Source of the DNA: Verrucomicrobiota bacterium | GTDB lineage: Bacteria > Verrucomicrobiota > Lentisphaeria > Oligosphaerales > Oligosphaeraceae | NCBI GenBank assembly: GCA_022709995.1 | Contig: JAKLHU010000036.1 | Coordinates: 1-10,183 of the forward strand | DNA length: 10,183 nt | Direction of reading: 5' to 3' | In this document: piece by piece, positions 6,498 to 10,183 of the stretch | Layout of the letters: every line of letters begins with the position of its first letter | How positions within the stretch are numbered: the stretch's first letter is position 1 | Program-made: the position numbers and the translations under genes | The notes under the pieces: generated by a model | What the model was told of the DNA's origin: nothing | Seen by the model: the letters and a program-made list of their open reading frames with translations, nothing else | Database searches by the model: none

Positions 6498-7247
6498 ATG
6501 CTCCACTTTGACTTTCACGACCGAACCGCCATCGTCACCGGCGGCACCCGCGGCATCGGCGCCGCCGTGACCACGGCCCTGCTCGCGGCCGGCGCCCGCG
6601 TGATCGCCGTCTATGCCGGCAACCACGACGCCGCCAAGGCCTTCCAGGAACGGCATCCCGCGGCCGACGGAAAGCTCGAACTGGCCTGCTTCAACGTCGC
6701 CGACTACCAGGCCGCCGAAACCTTCTACCACACCCTTGACGACCAAAACCGCCAGCCCGACATCCTCGTCAACGGCGCCGGAATCCGCCGCGACGCCATC
6801 GTCGCCATGATGCCGGAGCAGGATTGGCGCCACGTCCTCGACGTCAACCTGACCGGCGCCTTCATCATGGCCAAGCTGGCCGTGATGCGAATGTCCAGAA
6901 AACGCTATGGCCGCATCATCAGCATCACCTCGCCGTCCGGCCGCATCGGCTTCGAAGGCCAGGCCAACTACGCCGCCTCCAAGGCCGGGCAAGTCGCCTT
7001 CACCAAGTCGCTGGCCAAGGAAGTGGCGAAACGCAACATCACGGTAAATTGCGTCTCGCCGGGCTTCATCGACACCGATTTCATCAGCGCCCTGCCGCAA
7101 GAACAACTCGCGGCATACCGCGAAATGATTCCGAAAAAACGCTTCGGAAAAGCCGAGGAGGTGGCCCAGGCAGTCCTGTTCCTGGCCACCGAGGAAGCCG
7201 ACTACATCACCGGCGCCGTTCTCGAAATCTCCGGCGGCTTGAGCTGA
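6498..7247 (+). CDS. fabG: 3-oxoacyl-[acyl-carrier-protein] reductase
   Basis: Short-chain dehydrogenase/reductase that reduces 3-oxoacyl-ACP with NADPH in fatty-acid elongation; cytoplasmic. The 249 aa length is normal for FabG. Signatures are the cofactor loop TGGTRGIG (14-21), NGAG (92-95), and the catalytic tetrad N117, S145, Y158 and K162 (YAASK). PGFIDTDF (188-195) and the C-terminal ISGGLS are typical. R136 and R179 occupy the places of the two arginines that dock acyl carrier protein in E. coli FabG (R129, R172), which favours true FabG over a sugar or alcohol dehydrogenase. The ATG at 6498 has AAGGA about 11 bases upstream. The preceding frame is open well upstream, but that part overlaps the previous gene. 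No other fab or acp gene is in the window. Confidence 0.92.
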   Translation: MLHFDFHDRTAIVTGGTRGIGAAVTTALLAAGARVIAVYAGNHDAAKAFQERHPAADGKLELACFNVADYQAAETFYHTLDDQNRQPDILVNGAGIRRDAIVAMMPEQDWRHVLDVNLTGAFIMAKLAVMRMSRKRYGRIISITSPSGRIGFEGQANYAASKAGQVAFTKSLAKEVAKRNITVNCVSPGFIDTDFISALPQEQLAAYREMIPKKRFGKAEEVAQAVLFLATEEADYITGAVLEISGGLS

Positions 7248-7249
7248 AC

Positions 7250-7307
7250 GCCGCCACTGGCGGCCCGGAGCGCCCGCCAGCCTGCCCCCGCCGCCGCCCC
7301 GGGCGGC
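7250..7307 (+). terminator. Two GC hairpins with the same stem after fabG
   Basis: Two perfect six-base-pair hairpins share the stem GCCGCC/GGCGGC. One is at 7250-7264 with loop ACT, starting three bases after the fabG stop. The other is at 7293-7307 with loop CCG. Neither is followed by a clear T run; the nearest T-rich stretch is at 7332-7340. They may slow or stop transcription, stabilise the 3' end, or pair with each other. The next gene has its own promoter-like site, which suits an operon end here. Confidence 0.4.
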
Positions 7308-7332
7308 TTCGCGCGATATTGGCGCCCGGCCT

Positions 7333-7360
7333 TTGCTTTTTCGACGTTCGTGGATAAATT
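7333..7360 (+). promoter_or_regulatory. Putative promoter for the DUF4838 gene
   Basis: TTGCTT (7333-7338, four of six to TTGACA), a 16-base spacer, and TAAATT (7355-7360, four of six). The site is in the only AT-rich patch of the 169-base gap. It would give a leader of roughly 50 bases ending in AGGAG (7404-7408), a good ribosome binding site eight bases before the ATG at 7417. Confidence 0.35.
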
Positions 7361-7416
7361 TTCTCCTCAACTGGAACGGCCCTTTGCCCTCTCTACCGTC
7401 ATCAGGAGTGACTGCC

Positions 7417-9624
7417 ATGCCTAAAACCCTGTCCCTCGCCTTGCTGGCCCTTCTCGCCCTGGCCCCCGGACTGCCCGCCCAGGATGAACAAAACGACGTC
7501 TGGGACAACAAGCCCCTTGGCCCGACCGTGCCCGTGCCGCCCATCGGCCCGCCGCGGGTCAACCGCGAACTGAAGGCCAACCGCGTCAGCCAAAACCGGC
7601 CCGGCGCACCGGTCCTGCTGGCCGAAAACGGCCGCGCCCGCGCCGCCATCGTCATCCCGGCGAAAAGCGACGACCGCCAATACGCCGCCGCCGAGCGCGC
7701 CGCCGGCCTTCTGCAGGCGAAAGTCCGCGCCGCCAGCCAGGCGACGCTGCCCATCGTCAACGATGGCGACCAACAGCCCTGCCGCCTCGAAAACGGCAAA
7801 CTGCGCGTCGCCGCCGCCAACGACGTCTTCGACTACGCCGTCCTCATCGGCGACAACCGCTTTGCCGCCGAGAACGGCGTGGCCACGAAGGACCTGCCGG
7901 AAGAAGGATTCCTGCTCAAGGTCGTCGACAACGCGGTCTGCATCGTCGGCGACCACGACAGCGCCATCTACGCCGTCATCGACCTGCTCGAACAGCATGG
8001 TTTCCGCTCCCTTTGGCCCGGCGAACTGGGCACGATCGTGCCGAAGCTGCCGACCTTCGCGATCCAGCCGGTCCAAGTCAGCGACGCCCCGGCCCTGCAT
8101 CAGCGCAACATGCGCTCCGCCGACACCTACAAGCCGCGCCCCTGGAGCCTGCCGGCCGACCGCCAGGACTGGTTCACCCCCGCCGAACTGGGCCCATATG
8201 ACGATTACGGCGACCGGCCCCTGACCGGCCTCTACAACCTGAAGTTCGCGCCCCGGCACATGCAAAACTGGGCCCCGGCCAAGGCCGACTGGTCGCTCTG
8301 GCACCGCCTCGGCGGCTCCCGCAAAGTCGGCGCCGGGCATTCGTACGGCTACACCTGGGAAAAATACGGCCGGGACCACCTCGACTATTTCGCCTTGCTC
8401 AAAAATGGCAGCCGGCACCCGCTTCCCGCGGACAAACCGCAGCGCGTCCAGCTCTGCTTCAGCAAGCCTGAGGTCATTGAAGCGCTCGCCAACGACCGCA
8501 TCGAAGCCCTCAAGGCCGGCACCGCCACCGCCGCCGCCCTCTCGCCGGAAGACGGCGGCGGCGGCAACGCCCCCTGCATGTGCGTCCGCTGCCGCAAACT
8601 CGACGTCGCCAACGCGGAGCCGATCACCCTGCCCAGCGGCGACCCCTATGCCGCCATCTCCGACCGCTATTTCCACTGCTTCAACCAAATGACGGAAAAA
8701 ATCATCGCCGCCGTCCCGGACGCCCAGGTGGCCGTGATCGCGTATTCGCAATACCGGAACGCCCCCCTGGTGACGGAAATCCACCCGAAACTGATCGTGG
8801 GCTTCGTCGGCCTGAGCTATCATGACGCCGACTACAACCAGAACTGCCGCGAACACTGGGACCGCTGGGCCAACAAAGCGATGCGGCTCTACTGGCGCCC
8901 AAACCTCTTCTACGGCACCAAAGCCATCCTGGCGGTCTACGCCACCGAACTGGCCCGGGACATCAAGCATCTCTATCAGACCGGCATGATCGGCACCGAC
9001 ATCGACACCTTCGGCCAGGACTGGGCGACGCTCGGGCTGAACTACTACATGGTCCCCAAACTCCTCTGGAACCCGGCCGCCGACCCCGAGGCGATCATCC
9101 AGGACTACTGCCAGGCCGGCTTCGGACCCGCCGCCGCCGCCATCCGCGAATACTTCGCCGAGGTGGAGAAGATCAGCCGCCGCGCCGCCCAGGAAGTGTC
9201 CGCCCGCGCCAAAGCCCAGGCCATGGCCGACGCCGACAACGACGACCCGGCCAAAGGCCGCCTCCACTGGGCCGCCTTCTCCGCCGCCTATTCCCAGGCG
9301 GACTACGACCGCCTCCACGCCATCCTCGACCGCGCCCAGCAAGCCGCCAAGACGGACGAGGCCATCCCCCAACGCGTCGACTTCCTCCGCGCCGGCCTCA
9401 ACTTCACGGCCATCCGGGCCCGGGCCTTCGACGTCTGTTTCCAGAACCCCGGCAGCAAAGAGGATAAAATCGCCGCGGTCAACGCCCAGTACGACTTCTT
9501 CAAAACCCTTTACCTGAAGTACCCCTTTGCCGTCAATGTGGCATTCCTGGGCTGGTGGGACGCCAACACCTGGACCAAGCAAGGCCTGAAAATCACCCCC
9601 GAGAACGCCCTGCTCGACCGTTGA
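7417..9624 (+). CDS. Secreted DUF4838 glycoside-hydrolase-like protein
   Basis: Large exported protein (735 aa) of the DUF4838 family, thought to act on polysaccharides; no substrate is established. A signal peptide covers residues 1 to about 21 (MPK, Leu/Ala core, LPAQ). Residues about 65-220 form an accessory domain like the N-terminal domains of alpha-glucuronidases and hexosaminidases (AERAAGLLQAKV, GDHDSAIYAVIDLLEQHGFR). The DUF4838 core follows: HMQNWAP (281-287), DYFALLKNGSR (323-333), QLCFSKPEV (345-353), then SPEDGGGG with the signature C387-x-C389-x2-C392. TDIDTFGQDW (527-536) and the NYYMVPKLLWNP segment are also typical. The C-terminal 165 residues are helical. The ATG at 7417 has AGGAG eight bases upstream and starts the signal peptide, whereas the frame is open back to 7333. 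It stands between fabG and rodA with no sulfatase, transporter or other carbohydrate gene beside it. Confidence 0.9.
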   Translation: MPKTLSLALLALLALAPGLPAQDEQNDVWDNKPLGPTVPVPPIGPPRVNRELKANRVSQNRPGAPVLLAENGRARAAIVIPAKSDDRQYAAAERAAGLLQAKVRAASQATLPIVNDGDQQPCRLENGKLRVAAANDVFDYAVLIGDNRFAAENGVATKDLPEEGFLLKVVDNAVCIVGDHDSAIYAVIDLLEQHGFRSLWPGELGTIVPKLPTFAIQPVQVSDAPALHQRNMRSADTYKPRPWSLPADRQDWFTPAELGPYDDYGDRPLTGLYNLKFAPRHMQNWAPAKADWSLWHRLGGSRKVGAGHSYGYTWEKYGRDHLDYFALLKNGSRHPLPADKPQRVQLCFSKPEVIEALANDRIEALKAGTATAAALSPEDGGGGNAPCMCVRCRKLDVANAEPITLPSGDPYAAISDRYFHCFNQMTEKIIAAVPDAQVAVIAYSQYRNAPLVTEIHPKLIVGFVGLSYHDADYNQNCREHWDRWANKAMRLYWRPNLFYGTKAILAVYATELARDIKHLYQTGMIGTDIDTFGQDWATLGLNYYMVPKLLWNPAADPEAIIQDYCQAGFGPAAAAIREYFAEVEKISRRAAQEVSARAKAQAMADADNDDPAKGRLHWAAFSAAYSQADYDRLHAILDRAQQAAKTDEAIPQRVDFLRAGLNFTAIRARAFDVCFQNPGSKEDKIAAVNAQYDFFKTLYLKYPFAVNVAFLGWWDANTWTKQGLKITPENALLDR

Positions 9625-9628
9625 CAGA

Positions 9629-9660
9629 CCTCCCGCCCGCTTCGCCGTCCCGCCGGGAGG
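9629..9660 (+). repeat. Inverted repeat just past the DUF4838 gene
   Basis: CCTCCCG (9629-9635) pairs with CGGGAGG (9654-9660) across an 18-base loop, starting five bases after the stop codon. It may act as a weak terminator or mRNA 3'-end stabiliser. There is no T run behind it. Confidence 0.35.
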
Positions 9661-9688
9661 CCCGCCGGACGGGCGCCTTGAACGCGCC

Positions 9689-9722
9689 GGCGGCCGTCAT
9701 CATGGCTCCTCCCCCGGCCGCC
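9689..9722 (+). repeat. Eight-base inverted repeat upstream of rodA
   Basis: GGCGGCCG (9689-9696) pairs with CGGCCGCC (9715-9722) across an 18-base loop. A second overlapping set, GTCATCATGG against CCATGAC, can compete for pairing. It lies in the 145-base gap before rodA. I find no convincing promoter in that gap, so this may be a terminator, an attenuating structure or chance in GC-rich DNA. Confidence 0.35.
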
Positions 9723-9769
9723 ATGACCCTCTTATCCGTCCAGTGCAACCCTCCCCGGCAGTTCACCTC

Positions 9770-10183
9770 ATGCTGTTCCCCTCCGCCAGACAGAATCTGC
9801 GCCTTTTTGCCCGCCTCGACTGGCTGGCCCTGCTTCTGCAGTTCGTCCTGCTGGTCATCGGCGTCTTTTTCATCTACGGCATCGGCCAGAAGGCCGGAGG
9901 CGATCTGGCCGTCAAATGGTCCCGGCAAATCATGTGGATCCTGGTCGGCGGCGGCGTCTATGCCGCCGCCACCCTGGTCGACTACCGGACCCTGGGCAAA
10001 TTCTCCTGGGCCTTCTATCTGCTGGCGCTGGTCGGCTTGGCGATCGTCATGCCGCTGGGAACGGTTCTGAATGCCTCCCGCAGCTGGCTGAACATCCCCG
10101 GCCTCGGCATGCTGCAGCCGTCGGAGCCAGGCAAGGCCGCCACCCTCCTGTTCGCCGCCTGGAGCCTGTCCCACCCCCTCCTC
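9770..10183 (+). CDS. rodA: Rod-shape-determining peptidoglycan polymerase RodA, N-terminal part
   Basis: Member of the SEDS family (RodA/FtsW/SpoVE): inner-membrane glycosyltransferases that polymerise lipid II into glycan strands, working with a class B penicillin-binding protein. The first 138 residues are visible and the gene runs off the right edge. Hydrophobic segments lie at about 17-40, 53-70 and 79-96. KWSRQIMW (49-56), DYRTLGKF (71-78) and the loop ASRSWL followed by LQPSE (115-119) are family hallmarks. After QPSE the usual two hydrophobic residues are replaced by Pro-Gly before the Lys. QPSE, the DYR element and the short N-terminus favour RodA over FtsW, but FtsW cannot be excluded without the C-terminus. 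The ATG at 9770 is the natural start; no strong ribosome binding site is seen. Confidence 0.88.
   Translation, partial: MLFPSARQNLRLFARLDWLALLLQFVLLVIGVFFIYGIGQKAGGDLAVKWSRQIMWILVGGGVYAAATLVDYRTLGKFSWAFYLLALVGLAIVMPLGTVLNASRSWLNIPGLGMLQPSEPGKAATLLFAAWSLSHPLL

Noticed and set aside
7402..9582. Long minus-strand open frame (726 codons) opposite the DUF4838 gene
   Set aside because: Its translation is Val/Gly/Asp-rich and patternless, and it mirrors a gene with clear signal peptide, motifs and ribosome binding site.

Overview
This is a GC-rich bacterial chromosomal segment carrying mostly housekeeping and cell-envelope genes. No phage, transposase, CRISPR array, rRNA or tRNA is visible. The likely source is the PVC group, perhaps a Lentisphaerota-like lineage. 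That is an inference from a large secreted DUF4838 glycoside-hydrolase-like protein (a family common in Lentisphaerae, Verrucomicrobia and Planctomycetes) and from the scarcity of clear Shine-Dalgarno sites on several plus-strand genes. It is not proven by the sequence.

Left part, minus strand (1-3899). Reading leftwards there is a promoter-like site at about 3870-3899, a small secreted protein of unknown function (3734 to 3210), an ABC-2 type permease (3075 to 1666) and a convincing intrinsic terminator (1612-1581). After a 265-base non-coding stretch comes metG, methionyl-tRNA synthetase (from 1315 off the left edge). The permease has no ATP-binding partner in the window. The last 40 or so visible codons of metG do not read like the family, so a sequence or assembly problem, or a real rearrangement, is possible near position 130.

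Right part, plus strand (3846-10183). The intergenic region 3735-4030 is AT-rich and divergent. From there run a PurN-like formyltransferase with a C-terminal extension (4031-4942), fxsA (4964-5464), an unrecognised protein that appears to be an internal duplication (5554-6483) and fabG (6498-7247). These four are closely spaced and probably form one transcription unit. Two GC-rich hairpins with the same stem follow fabG. A separate promoter-like site and a good ribosome binding site then precede the secreted DUF4838 protein (7417-9624). The window ends inside rodA (9770 onwards), which encodes the peptidoglycan polymerase of cell elongation.

FabG (fatty-acid elongation), RodA (peptidoglycan) and FxsA (inner membrane) share an envelope theme. 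The proteins that give the window its novelty are the duplicated unknown protein, the secreted protein paired with the lone permease, and the atypical formyltransferase. I see no clear evidence of a new defence or mobile system.
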